Shown in pieces: positions 45,826 to 58,165 of a stretch of 64,000 bases of DNA (position 1 is the first letter of the stretch; each line of letters begins with the position of its first letter). The position numbers were made by a program, and so were the translations under genes. The stretch is from Acanthosoma haemorrhoidale. Its lineage: Eukaryota; Arthropoda; Insecta; Hemiptera; Acanthosomatidae. Under the pieces are notes generated by a model. The model saw nothing but the letters and a program-made list of their open reading frames with translations, was not told where the DNA came from and did no database searches. The stretch is taken from positions 142,535,937 to 142,599,936 of the forward strand of contig OV884011.1 of assembly GCA_930367205.1 (NCBI GenBank). The letters are read 5' to 3'.

Positions 45826-47864
45826 AAATAATTTTTGATTTGAAAAAAAATACTCGACCAAACCAACACACCATACGATTATTAGCAATACTGTATACGA
45901 TAATTACCAGACGACAATCATTGGGAATCAAGTATACTTTCAATAATTCACTGCTCCGTTGTTTTAATATAGAGACGTATTGCGGTGGTACATTTCTATA
46001 AATTAAAAACAAAAACAACTATATTTCCTATATATGTATTTACTGTCATTCCAAGCGATTTAATAGTTTTTGTCAGTGAGGTTAGCTATTTATAATTTCT
46101 TTTATTTTTAAAGCTTCCATTCAGTGTAACGGCATGAAAAACAATATGAAGATAATAATATATTTCTAGTTAAAACAAAAAAAACGCGCTATCACACTTC
46201 ATAAAATTTTAAGAACGGAGAAGCCTGCAACGCAGAAACCTTACATCCAGAAGTCTAAAATTGTGTTAATTTGTATTTAAAAATAATAACGGCGAGCTCG
46301 TTATTTGCATTTTATAATAATGAAGATAAGCACAACATTTTAGAATTATCCAAATTTACTTTTAAAAAAAAAAAAAATGGTAGTTGATGATTCGTGTTGC
46401 TCGTTCACAATGTTGAATCCGTAATGGATGGAACACCCATTAAAACAAACGCTACTCATCCTCAGAAAATTCACAGCTCACAAAACTTTGGTAGTCGTGA
46501 ATCCTCCGTCGAAAAAAAGTATACTTGTTTCCCATTTCTTAATTTTTTTTCTGCTCTACACAGGATAAATTTTTGCATCAGAATGCAAACATGACTCACC
46601 TTGAATGGGTGCTGTACCCATGGTCAAAGCATCCATCGACGTACACCTCACCAGAGCTCTAATAAATTAATATCTGTCAGAGGTCCTAAAAGAAAATGTA
46701 CTTCCTATGTTACCTCGTTAGATATACAAAAGATGACGTGCAGCCACCGGCTGAAGAGTAGATGGATGGTCCAGGGCTAAATATGCTTCTGCTGTATCGC
46801 TCCCCTAACAACTGTCCCCATCTCTTACTCTATTACGAGGGTAAGGCATCGGTCCCACCCCTGTATTGAGTCAGGACCTAATCTAATGTGCAACATATAA
46901 TGTTATCAAGTTATATTTCAAAAAGAAATTGGTTTACAAACAGTTCCTTTGTGCCTTTGATAAAGATAATGTTATAAAAACTTCGTATTTTTAAGTATGT
47001 AGCTCAACTGAATTTTCCAATCGATAAAAAGTAAATAAAAGATAGGTGTGTTAGATATTGGTTTCATTTATAGTAACGTTTTCTCCATACCCTGAACCAA
47101 CTTTGAGATGCCCCAAAGAATTTGGCTATCATTCAGCGAGCGTCTTGTAACTGCAAGAGTAACGATGATGGCTAATGTGTCTTTCTAAAAAGGACCGGTA
47201 ACTAGCGAGCGGAATATCTACCAAAATTTGCAACATTACCGCTACATTGAGGCATACTATTACTTTTCGGGCTCTCCAATTATAAAGGGCGGAAATTGTA
47301 ACTATTACAGAAGGGAAGAAAAATTAGTTTTGAGGTCAAAGAAAGGGGCTTAATCTTGCTGAAATACGGAGCTTGGCCTGTATTCGACCCTTTGCCAATT
47401 TGAAGAATTCCTATTGAGATTGAAGGGATTTGGAAGAATTAAAGAGGGATTGACTTAATCTCACTATAAAGAAGATATAAATAATAGAAGATTCAAACAT
47501 GACATCATATTCATTCGAGATACTTCAAGGAACGCAATACCAAGAGACATGAGTATTGGCCACGAAGCAACTTTCTTCTGTAGTACCCTACCTGTCATCG
47601 TACGATTTGTATGACCGACATTTTTTCATATCCAAAAAATACACAAGACATTAACCCCATTTACTCAATCAAGCAAAGGAATCAACACTAGCTAGTACCT
47701 TAAATATATCAAGATCATCTATGAATTATAAACCCAAGAGTCAACGCCAGTAACCATTGCAGTCGACGCGATATTAAATATAGACAAATAAAAAAAAACA
47801 TATGTTATATTATTAAAAATCAAATTTCATTTTTAATCGGCACAATCTTCGGTTTCTGGTTGAG
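45826..47864. other. AT-rich non-coding DNA upstream of the zinc-finger gene
   Basis: No repeat or gene recognised over 2 kb. A clear TATA-plus-initiator promoter for the downstream gene is not visible. The bases just before its ATG (a pyrimidine-containing stretch ending GGTTGAG) could be a 3' splice site, so an upstream exon cannot be excluded. Confidence 0.4.
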
Positions 47865-48308
47865 ATGTTAGACGGTGATTGGGAGTACAGCGAGCAGTAC
47901 GAGATTTCTGAAACCGTCGGCGGAGACTCCGGCGAAGACACTACACCTGACGACGGCCTGAGCGCGACGAAAGACATCTACTACTGCACCTTCTGTGACT
48001 GCAAGCTGATCAAATGCCACCTGGCAGATCACGTCGACAGCAGCGAACACAAGAAGAACATGGAGGAGTTCTCTCCGTCAGCGGTAGCAAGGCGGTCCAA
48101 CTTAGCGGCGACCTACATGAAAAAAACTAGCGTGAAGGATTACACCTCGAATGATGACCACCCTAAGACGTATTACGGAAACTTGAGACGAAGAACTGTG
48201 GTCATAAAGAAGAAGCTGGTCAGGAAGAGGAAGCGATCATCATACGGAGATTGGTACGACGACGGAGCGGCCGACGATGAGGACGACTGCCCAAGGTACT
48301 ACCGATGA
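47865..48308 (+). CDS. small U1-type zinc-finger protein, unrecognised
   Basis: An intact 147-codon ORF, the only non-transposon coding candidate in the window. Residues 41-62 form one U1/matrin-type zinc finger: Cys41-x2-Cys44-x11-His56-x5-His62 (YYCTFC...LADHVDSSEH). This finger type commonly binds double-stranded or structured RNA, or DNA. The N-terminus is acidic, residues 108-124 are strongly basic with KKKLVRKRKR as a likely nuclear signal, and the tail is acidic (DDGAADDEDD) then aromatic. Third codon positions are rich in G/C, unlike the AT-rich flanks, which argues for coding constraint. No intron interrupts it, and AATAAA follows 44 bases after the stop, so it may be a single-exon gene, a last exon or a retrocopy. 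I do not recognise an orthologue. Confidence 0.75.
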   Translation: MLDGDWEYSEQYEISETVGGDSGEDTTPDDGLSATKDIYYCTFCDCKLIKCHLADHVDSSEHKKNMEEFSPSAVARRSNLAATYMKKTSVKDYTSNDDHPKTYYGNLRRRTVVIKKKLVRKRKRSSYGDWYDDGAADDEDDCPRYYR

Positions 48309-48351
48309 GTACCGCCCAAAGTACAATTAGACATCTGACTGGTTAGCATAA

Positions 48352-48357
48352 AATAAA
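48352..48357 (+). terminator. polyadenylation signal AATAAA
   Basis: AATAAA lies 44 bp downstream of the zinc-finger ORF stop, in a position suitable for that transcript. Confidence 0.5.
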
Positions 48358-48360
48358 TAT

Positions 48361-50212
48361 AAATAGTAATCCCCCATTTGGGTGTAATTACACTACATTA
48401 ATAGAAGTTTTTATTCATTTATTACTAAGAAGAATCAGTGTATCATGCAAAACATCAAGATTGTATGAGTAGATAATTAAAATGTTCTGATCCACGTAAA
48501 TTACTTATTTTGTATTTTTACTATAGCTCGCTAATGATTCTAAATAGGTTGAGAGAGCAGAAGGGAAGGACAAGCAGGTAAAAACGAACTTTTTGAATTT
48601 TTTTGTAATCTATTTTTGAGAATTAATTTATGAGTACAATATCCTGTCGCACATTTTTCGAAAAACATTTTCGTTCATAATTAATAAATTTTTAACACAT
48701 TTTTTCTAACAAGTACAAAAATTAAAAGGTATTTATTAATTAGGATTCATATTAAGATAGGATCGTACCTATCAGCCATATGGTATGTGGACTTGTCATT
48801 TTATTGTTTGCATGCCTGTAACTAGGAAAATAAATTCATTAGTTAGTTTAAAACATTCCAATTCTCATTTAAACGTTTGGGGCCACGACATAGGTATAAC
48901 TGCATTCTTAAGTTGTTTTTTTTTTGCAAAAGCCACTTTTATGAAGGTTTAGTCCTTAAGGTTTTCAGTGAACGTTGGTGTGTATGAAAAGTACTAAAAA
49001 ATATAACGTTATAGTCACATAACTATAGAAGATAGAATTATTAATAATTTCATTTCATATTTTATAAATTTGAGTACTTTATTTTTATAGTTATAAAATG
49101 CACGCGGCTTCCGGTATTGTCACTTTCGGATTTTCAATTGAAAGCTACTATGTACACAAATGTGACCACCGCGAGTCGCTTGTTGAACTGCATTAGAAAC
49201 TAAAGTTTGTATTTTTTGCTTGTAACTTAAACAATGCCATTTCATTACTTAATGAATTGATTGAATTTGCGACCCCCATGATTTCGGCTTATTTAATCAT
49301 AGTATACAGTCAGAAATGTCCATATCGCATACACCATTAGGATGTCAATGTGAATACATATTACTGCTAGTGTCCTGTATAAATATTTTAAAGGCCAAAT
49401 TATAATTGACACTAAGTCAGTCAAATTAAAAATATTTATAATTTTAACAACTGATTCAAAAACAGTTCTACTTCTTTATAACTCTAGTGCGTGTTTGTAA
49501 AAAAAGTATAAAATAATCAAATTTTATTGTGATCTGAAAAGTTTACAAAGTTACTGCAATACGTATTTAAGCATTGCGAAACTGAGAAGAACGGAAATGA
49601 GTTCTATGAAAGCGTAAAATGAAGGATAAAATCCACAAAATATATTCCTATCACATCCCTCAAGAACAACGGACACACACAAAGTCTTTTGGTATTAATA
49701 ATAGAAGCGGTAATAAAATGAGTTCAAATTTATTGAAGAAGAATATCAATTTGAAAATAAGACCAATTTAATACATCAAATTAATATGATAGCATATAAA
49801 TAGCTCCACTCACTAATAGAAGCGTTGAGTTCTTAATAAGGGACATGAAATTTGAGGTACTTAGAATCCAGGCAGGCTATTTTGACCCGCATGTTAGAGA
49901 GCCTTCATCATCAGCCCTTCAATTCACTATTACTCATCACTTGTGGTTAGTTAAATCGTGGGTTCTTTAATTCTTAAAGGTTAATATAGTCGGCATTTTA
50001 CTTTTATTACCCCTAGTGAAATTTTGGCGAGCCCAATAAGAACGGCTTTATTTTCGTTCAGGGACGATTGTATTGCGTCTAATCTGATGCACCATGACGT
50101 GACGATCCTTTGATCTCCTGTGACTAGCAATAATTACATACCTGTTTACTATTAATAAATTTTATCCAAATAAGCCATATTCACTGGAAGCCTAAGGTAG
50201 ATAGAAATATCA
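48361..50212. other. AT-rich non-coding DNA
   Basis: No gene recognised. It contains one CTGATGATG...AAAA motif on the minus strand at 49,875-49,914. Confidence 0.5.
49875..49914 (-). other. CTGATGATG...TCAAAA motif
   Basis: The minus strand reads CTGATGATGAAGGCTC, a loop, then GGGTCAAAATAGCC. GGCTC can pair with GGGTC (two G-U pairs). It has the same layout as the motifs at 16.05 and 63.05 kb. Confidence 0.35.
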
Positions 50213-50308
50213 TGTGAATGAAAATTGTATATATAGTATGAATGAGAACATTTATCACAATTACTGATTGCCCAATAAGGTAGATGGTAATTTTATCACA
50301 GTAAACAA
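50213..50308 (+). mobile_element. LINE family B, 3' tail (copy 2)
   Basis: It contains AGTATGAATGAGAACATTTA, ATTACTGATTGCCCAATAAG and AGATGGTAATTTTATCACAG, the terminal blocks of the family. About 95 bp remain. Confidence 0.8.
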
Positions 50309-51505
50309 GTATCTAGAAATAGCATATAGAAAAGGCTTGCAGACTCCCTCCCCACCCTTCTTTGGTTCTTGTTTCTTGCCTGCATAAATTATAAAGAGTG
50401 CCCCGATATATCATGAATTTTTATGTTTTAACATTTATAACTTAACTTATTATTACTTTCATATACCATGTAAATTAATTGGTTCATTGAATAATTATTT
50501 TATATATTTTTTCATGTTTATACATATTTATTAGCAGCTCGGCATGACAGCCATACCTGGAAAAAATAACAGATAAAAAACATGAACAGAATGGAGACCA
50601 GTCCCATTAAGAGTCATCCCAAACGAAATATAATTTTGTAAGAATACCAATTTTGTGTATAGTATGCAATGATTCCGTGCGTGGATTACAGTAGGATTAG
50701 ACTGATTCACCTAGTGCAGAATAAATATGTTTTTTTTAATACCTATATAATATTGAGCTTAGCCCAATTCCATCTGGAAGGAAATATGATGGTGTTTTTT
50801 TTTTTATATTTGTCTATCTATAATGGAGAGAAAAAATTAAATCCAGTTAGTTTTACATGGTCCAAAGCCCATAAATGCCGTAGAAAACGGACACCGAGGG
50901 GAGCCTATATTCCATAAAAAAGATTCTTGAAACAGGTCCTCCCCTCTTCTAGAATCAATTCAAATTCCAGGCACCAGGGGGAAAAATATTCGTTCTATAT
51001 TCCCAATCATGGTGATTCTCCTAACAACAGTCATGGTACTTGGCTTTAACGCTCTTATTCAATTCGACCTGAGGGTGTCTGAGATAACGAAATATCTGCT
51101 GCCGTAAATGTTCCTTTTGTACAGGCTTCAACTAAGCGAAGATAACTAACATTAGCTCTTTGCCGCTTTATTATTCGTTAGCGTTATTCGATAGTACCAT
51201 TTAAATTCAGGCCCTGGATCTAAAGATGCGTATGCTCGAAGTTGTTTTTTGAATATGGGGATACCTCCCTCAGCAGTTACTCAGGTGATGATAAAAAAGT
51301 ATTAATTGACCACCAGTTATGGAATATAGCCACACCATTTTCATTAACCATTTTTATTAGAGACCAAAATAATATGGGGGGAGGGAGAGCTGGGGTAAAA
51401 ACCCGTGATTTTCTGTCCTCCTTCTCACTGATTCTTACAGACAAGCACATCGACTTTGTCTCATTTGCCTTAAAGAGATTTTTTATTACTGAGTTTATTA
51501 CTCGA
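50309..51505. other. non-coding DNA
   Basis: Nothing recognised. ORFs 51242-51514 (plus) and 51277-51519 (minus) are unsupported. Confidence 0.5.
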
Positions 51506-51572
51506 CAGGGATAGCTCAATGCTTAGGGTACCTGACTGAGATAAGAAGTCTCGTGTTCGAACCCCAGCCTTG
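51506..51572 (+). mobile_element. tRNA-like SINE head
   Basis: The sequence CAGGGATAGCTCAATGCTTA opens a tRNA-like segment. The A box (TAGCTCAATG, 51512-51521) and B box (GTTCGAACC, 51555-51563) are about 33 bases apart, as in polymerase III promoters. The anticodon stem is poor, so it is not a working tRNA. It runs straight into the 3' tail of LINE family B, giving a chimera like a tRNA-derived SINE with a LINE tail. Confidence 0.65.
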
Positions 51573-51912
51573 CTATTATTGGCAAATAACTGCGCAATAC
51601 ATCCCAACAATCCTCTTTGGAGACTAAAGCGGCAGTTGCCTCGTGACCTGCTATTAATACGTGACAGTGGCAATGATCAGTATCTCAAATTATGTCCTGA
51701 GTGTCTGTGGCTCAGCCTCCACTGGCTCTTAGAGGACTCTTCCCAAGACTCCGCTTCCTCTTTCGCATTCGAGGGGGGTGACCATCATGTGGATTGGGGC
51801 ATTCTCTACGCTGTTTGAAGATACTGTATGAATAAGCAAGCGAATGAAGAATTATAAACATAATATGAATGATAACTTATTGTCCATTAAGGCAGATTTT
51901 AATTTTATCAGA
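51573..51912 (+). mobile_element. LINE family B, 3' tail (copy 3), joined to SINE head
   Basis: About 340 bp aligning by eye with 54,190-54,563: TTGGAGACTAAAGCGGCAGT, CCTCGTGACCTGCTAT, AAATTATGTCCTGAGTGTCT, CCATCATGTGGATT and the terminal CTTATTGTCCATTAAGGCAG, ending at AGAATAAAAC. No RT codons beyond the WRLKR C-terminus are present. Confidence 0.85.
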
Positions 51913-53702
51913 ATAAAACTTGACTCTTAATATAAAATAAATTTTCATAAGCAAGGTAAAATATGTGATCATTTATGTCATGTCCTGACTAATAACTATA
52001 AAACTGACACTGAGCAATCATAAAAATAAAATTACTGAGTAGTTAGTTGAGAATAAGATGTATAATTATGCAACTTATTTTATTTGATCTATCCAACTAG
52101 TTTTCAGTGAATGAGTAAAAAAAAAAAAAAGGCATTAAACGACTTTAAGTACATTTACTCTACTGTGAAAAACCATGAACTTGTTACAGTTGTGAAGTGG
52201 AAGCATCTCGGCTAAGCAGGGGGATTAAATGAACTTTAAAACTAAGTGCCAGGGCTATTGGAGCAATTGGAGTATTATCCCACTTTTATCTTAAAATCTC
52301 TTTAATTCTGTTAAATTCAAACTCAACCCCCACGAATATTATCATTAGGAATAATATCAAGAGTAGGCTAAATAAGAAATAAATTATTTATATGTTCATA
52401 GCACTATTTCGAAGGCATCATTGCGTTACATTAGTGTTGAATGTCTATCAAAGAATAACATACTAGCAATTCTACGAACTTTTAAAATGGAGGAACGGAA
52501 AAAAAAAATCTCATTCAACAGTCAATATACAAATGTTGGACTGTCAAAAGGTTCCATGATTGAAAATTTGAGCGAAATAGTTTATGTATTAACCCCTACC
52601 TGAGCTCAGTAAACTTAACAAAGCGGGACAGCATGGTATGCTAATAGAAAAAAAGTATGACATTATTTAACAGCCATTAAGTTTGAAAATAGAGCTAGCG
52701 CAGCAACAAAATGAATAGCTGCCCAAGCAATCAATATATCGAACATGTAAAGTAATAAATGTGAGTGAACGTTCCATTGTGAATCGGCTTAATTTGATAA
52801 AAATAAAAATAAATTTCTTTTATATTTATCAGTGGTTAACGTTTCAGCATTTAATAATTTTTTTTTTATTGCAATTACTATATATTAATTTTTAGATAAG
52901 ATCTAAATTGCTGTAAACCAAAATTGTCGTTTACAGTCTGCCATGGGGAGAGAATTTTTAGATTTCATATTATTATTAATATTAAATATCAATTCATGCT
53001 TATTTATATATACTATACTTATATATATATTATACTTGTTGTACTATTCCCAGTTGTACACAGTTTGCTTTAAAAAAAGGTTTTGTCATTTTTGATACCA
53101 GAAAATGGTGGAGTATCGAATGCATTTGTACTATAATAAAGAAAATTAGAGGGTAGGCAAGCGAGGTGACTTTATTTATAAGTAATTTCTTCAGGATAGC
53201 TCTTTTTTCCTCATGTGGTTTGTCTATCTTGTATTCTACATTCTTATATTAGTTAAACGATTCCTTCACGGCAGTTGTTCTAAATGAAAAGGCCTATAAC
53301 TTTGATCTGAGTTAAATTTCTCGGAGTATGTCATGGCATGTTGAGTATCAGTCACTTCGGCATTTTACTGATACTTTATCATCTATTATTCAGTATATAT
53401 AGGTCGTTGTCAAGTCAATAATAATTAGATTTAAACTAATCCAGTCTCCTAAAAATCTTTATTGAGGTTCATATAATGAAATAGTAATTTGTATTATTTG
53501 CGTTTGCAAACAAACATGGTTATTAGTTAATAAAGGTATAATTATAATAATCTACTACAACGACCATTACCTGATTATTTGAGGTGCATCATCCACTTTC
53601 TACATAAATCAAGTTCTATGTAAATTTTTCGACATTAGGAGATAAATTTATAATATTCAATAAAGATCATTAGTTTTTGTTTTTTTTACTTAATTCTTAT
53701 TC
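51913..53702. other. AT-rich non-coding DNA
   Basis: Nothing recognised. Confidence 0.55.
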
Positions 53703-53816
53703 ATTCCATAGTAACCTAGCACGTTACACTGCACCACCCATCCCTTTAATCCTCCTCTAATAGTCGGAGACTATAACGGCAGTGGCCTCTTGACGTGCTA
53801 TAAAATCGTGACAGGT
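53703..53816 (+). mobile_element. LINE family B, internal 3' fragment (copy 4)
   Basis: About 114 bp (CCATAGTAACCTAGCAC and on through GGAGACTATAACGGCAGTGG) match the segment at 54,145-54,260 of the adjacent copy. Its continuation is interrupted by that second copy at about 53,836. Confidence 0.8.
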
Positions 53817-53835
53817 TGATCCGAGACCTCGTATG

Positions 53836-54563
53836 TGGGTCTAAAAAGACAAGAACTAAACAGATGCTTTGGACAACTGTACAGACTACTTCGAAGGACA
53901 TCCCGTCTCTCAATAGAAAATAAACTACTTATTTACAAAGTTATACTTAAGCCAATCTGGACATACGAAATAGAGCTATAGGGGACGGCAAAAAAGTCAT
54001 CAAGCGTCAAGCACATCCAATCCTTTCAATCAAAAGTCCTGAGAACAATAGTAAATGCCCCCTATTTCGTCAGCAGCAAAACCCTTCATAATGATCTTAA
54101 TATACCCTGCATTCTTGAACTCATCCCTTCCAAATTCATGAAATTCCATAGTAGCCTATCCAACCACTCTAATCCCGTAGCACAGTCATTGCACTGCATC
54201 ACTCATCCCTATAATCCTCCTTGGAGACTGAAACGGTAGTGGCCTCGTGACCTCCTATAAATGCGCAACAGTGGGAGTCCTGGCAATGGCCAGTTTCTCC
54301 AATTATGTCCTGAGCGTCCGTGGCTCTCGCGCTCTTCATCATCCTTCACTGGCTCGTATCCAGTGATGGGGCTGACGTAGGAGCGTGGGGACTTCACTTC
54401 CTCTTTCATACGCAAGTGAGGTGACAACCATGTGGATTTTGGAGGTCACTGGGCTGATTGTAAATACTGTATGAATGAGCGAGTGAATGAAAATGTTATG
54501 AATGAGAACATTTATCACAATTACTTATTGGCAGATTGTAATTTTACCACAATAAAGATATAT
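53836..54563 (+). mobile_element. LINE family B, RT C-terminus and 3' UTR (copy 5)
   Basis: The longest tail copy. The coding part reads GLKRQELNRCFGQLYRLLRR, SIENKLLIYKVILKPIWTYE, FQSKVLRTIVNAPYFV and NPPWRLKR, typical of the C-terminal region of Jockey-like LINE ORF2 proteins, with at least one in-frame stop. The 3' UTR of about 320 bp ends at ACAATAAAGATATAT. This copy defines the family tail used to recognise the other fragments. Confidence 0.88.
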
Positions 54564-57500
54564 AATTAATTTTAATTTTACAATTAATTGTTTGAGTTGG
54601 CTATTTCTATTTTATTTTTTTTGATACACCCCAACCGCAGTTAACAAAAAAAATCAATTTTCCAATATGTGAAAAATGGCCAATCGGTGTTCTGGTGAAA
54701 TATCAGCTTAAGAAGCTGTATTAATCTTCCTTATTACGGCAGCAATCAAACTTTTCTGATTAAAAAACTTCTACTCACTCATTCAAAAATAATTACGAAA
54801 CTTTTTTTTTGATCTTTCAAGGAACCATAGAAGATAAATAGTCACCGAAAACAATCACGTTCCTCTTACAATCTTAAAATCCCATTATGGAATTGACAAA
54901 ACCTTATTTGTTATAATTTTGGTTAGGTAAATTTACTTTCATTGCAGCCTAAAGAAATTGGCGTAAAATAATAAATTTGGAAAAAACAATAAACATCACC
55001 TTCCGCCAGTCCTACCTATTCATTCGGGTTTCCAGAAAAATGTCAAGTTCCACACTTATGTATTACAACGCCCCATAAAGAAATCCTAAACTGGCTGTCG
55101 GTTGCAACCAACACTGTCCCAAACCAAGACAAGAAATGGTTTCTCACCGTCAAAACTTTCCTAAAGATTTGGATAGAGTTGTTGTTATTGATTTGATTTT
55201 TTTTTTTTTTTTTTTAATCGTTTTATGAGTTAAATTTTTAACTCAACGATAAAATATTTTTCTGGGGGAAGTGGACTATTCCTAATTTTCACAATATTTC
55301 AAGGTTTGAAATAAGAAACATTTGTCTACTATGATTTTACTTATTTTTTTATACCTTAGCGTTTTCAGTAAAATATTTATATCTTCAGAGCTACAATAAA
55401 AAAATTAACTATATACAATAACAGATGCTCTAAAAGATGTGTACATGTGACATTTTTTATATTATTTAATTTTTTATCTTCAATTATATAATAGCTTCAT
55501 TTGAATAAATATACAATCTGCCTAAAAGGACAATAGATAATTTTTGATAATAGACTGAATTCAAACCATATTTACAATATTCAATTATTATAACTAGTAT
55601 GATCATCAATTATCAATGTCATCAAAACACGCCTACTTAAGCTACCCTCCTCTAATTATTTTCATTATGTCGAGCACCTGGTCAAAGCATATACTTTTAG
55701 ATAAGTTTTTTTTTATTTCCCCCTAAATGAATGAATCACTTAAAGCAATCTCTGTAACCGGATTTGCAAGGTAAATAAATAAATATATATCGATTGAAAT
55801 ACTTAAATTAAATAACGACCGTCGGGAGCGACCGGCTCTCGAGCAAGGAATTAATCACCTCTTAATATTTATGGATATCAGCGGAACAATAGTAGTTTAA
55901 TGAGTTCTCATTAATAAAAGAATGGTGATATCCTTGATATGGTGAGTTATAACATTTTCCCTGATGTTCACCTTAGGCCTTTATATGTTGCTCAATAGAT
56001 GTCAGTATATTACTGCACCTCCTGCCAATGTGTGTTGATTTTGAATAACAATAAAACTCCAATCCCATAGTATAAAACTAGTTACTAAGTTTTAAATCTG
56101 ATTTTTATTGAGACCTATAACTTTATACAGGGGTGAACCATTATTTTATATAGATACAAAATCTCTATAATTTTATGTATCGTATCGAATTAAACATCTG
56201 GGTGTCATTATTAACAGTATGTAATGTGCGTTGTGTGTTTTTTTTGTAACAAAAATTACAAAAGCTCATTAAAATTATCATTAACATCATGGCCACATGT
56301 TCAACTCAACCTGCCTTATTAGGACATGATATTCTGCATGCGGGTTGTATTTAACGCTTTGAAACGATAAAACTAATATCAATTCTAAATATTTCTAAAC
56401 CCTTATTAACAATACCAATCATGAGTTGTGTCTTTAATGGGCTATAATTGCAAAAAGTCATTAAAACTGTTATCAAAGCTGTGATCGGGGTTTGTGTGGT
56501 CCCAATAACAAACAGGCCCAGATAGTCTGTCGACAGAGACAACTCATTTCACCATCTCACTCCATTTTCCAATAGCATCCAATCAGTTGTTTGTTAGCTT
56601 TTTAACATAAAATATCTTAGGCTAAATTATACTTGCACACATTTTCATACTTTCGTATGTATTGATTTTTACATTAATATAATGTCTACGGACTCTCGCT
56701 TCCTTCTTCAAAGTATATTCATCACCTGTGAAAAGAAGTAATAATCTGTTGGTCGGAATACAGATATCGTAAGTTCAACTTGGACTATTCTAATTTTCAG
56801 ATAGGTCAAAACAAGTTCTTAAGACAGTACACAAGACTTTGCTGTTATCTAATACTGGCAAACGGCTTTATTTGAATTAAAATGAAATCATTCAGGATGT
56901 ACAACCAGCTCTGAAGTGAATTGAAAATACACAGAGTGAAAGCCAATGAAAAGAGAATGTATGGTACTAACTCAGAAGACGATTGGTGACACTAGTTATT
57001 GTAGTAACACAGGGTCACTTAATTTCATTCAAATTAGTTGTTTATAAGATTAGTTATTACTTATTTGAATTTCCAACTGGTATTTGGGGAAATTGTATTC
57101 AACACTTTCTTCCAAATATTCGAGTTTAAGCATTTTGACTCTTTGGTGAACTGAAATATTATAACTGACGAACTGATATAAGTGTTTTATTTATTTGTAA
57201 ATGAATTAATAAGTTACGTTCATCATTGACCTTCCAAAGCATTGTATCATTAAATGATAATTTCAATTGTAACAAATGACTTATCATGGATAAATCATTC
57301 ATAAAGGTATTGGATAAAGGGGATGAGAGAAAGCAGAGAAACACTTGGTAGGTCTTCTAGGCTTTTTCCAATCAAAGCCTAAGGGTGTTTTTTTTTAATT
57401 CATTTTCCCCCCGTTAATGCCAACAGTAAATGATTGGACGTTTCAACTTCTTAATTAGCAAAGGAGGGGGGTGGGGTAAATGAAAAACTTCATAATGCAA

Positions 57501-57825
57501 TAACTCTTCTTTCCCTCAAGATTTTTTGTATTCATTATTGTATCAGAAGGGGATGATAGCGGGGAAGCTGCTAGATAGAAATAAAAGTTACCTTAAAATG
57601 ATAAAAAAGGCTTTGGAAAACAACGGTTAATTAAAAAATCTTTGGATGAATTAATTTCAACCCTTTGTCTGATTTGACATTCAGAATTAGATTCAAAATG
57701 TAGAGCAAGCTTGCTCCTAGTCGGATAGTTTTAGCGGTTTTGCGTATACAGCCACACATATACACGTATATGAATCAATATTGACCACATTAATTTTACG
57801 TTCTGTCTCTTCATCGAATTAAAAA
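54564..57825. other. AT-rich non-coding DNA
   Basis: Nothing recognised. A T19 run lies at 55,197-55,215. Confidence 0.55.
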
Positions 57826-57960
57826 TTGCTACTTGCCCTATTGGGCAGTAACCAATAGTGTTCAACAATCAATCTATTCATGTCATATTTATATTTCAGA
57901 CTTTACTCACTCATTCAAACAATATATAATAGCCCAGAGAACCACGGCCTGACTACCTCC
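57826..57960 (-). mobile_element. LINE family B, 3' tail, diverged (copy 6)
   Basis: On the minus strand it has TTTGAATGAGTGAGT, TGAACACTATTGGTTACTGC and CCAATAGGGCAAGTAGCAAT. The order fits the family tail, with more divergence than other copies. Confidence 0.6.
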
Positions 57961-58065
57961 TATCTGGGGAAACAGATGCTCGTAAGGATCACCTACGCTA
58001 CTATTTCAGCGACGCCGTAGAATAGAAAGTGGAATTAATTAAAACAAATTACCTGACGAACAAAT

Positions 58066-58165
58066 ACATTCTTTATTGTGAAAAAAATTACGTTCCGCCT
58101 TATTGGACAATAAGTAATTGTGTTCAATGTTCTCATTCTTACCATATTTACAATTCCTCATGTAT
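58066..58165 (-). mobile_element. LINE family B, 3' tail (copy 7)
   Basis: On the minus strand it reads AGAATGAGAACATTGAACAC, AATTACTTATTGTCCAATAA, then GGCGGAACGTAATTT and CACAATAAAG, a close match to the family terminus. Confidence 0.8.

Noticed and set aside
51380..51430. Second, inverted SINE head next to the one at 51,506
   Set aside because: AGCTGGGGTAAAAACCCGTG resembles a reversed B-box region only loosely and the box itself is absent.
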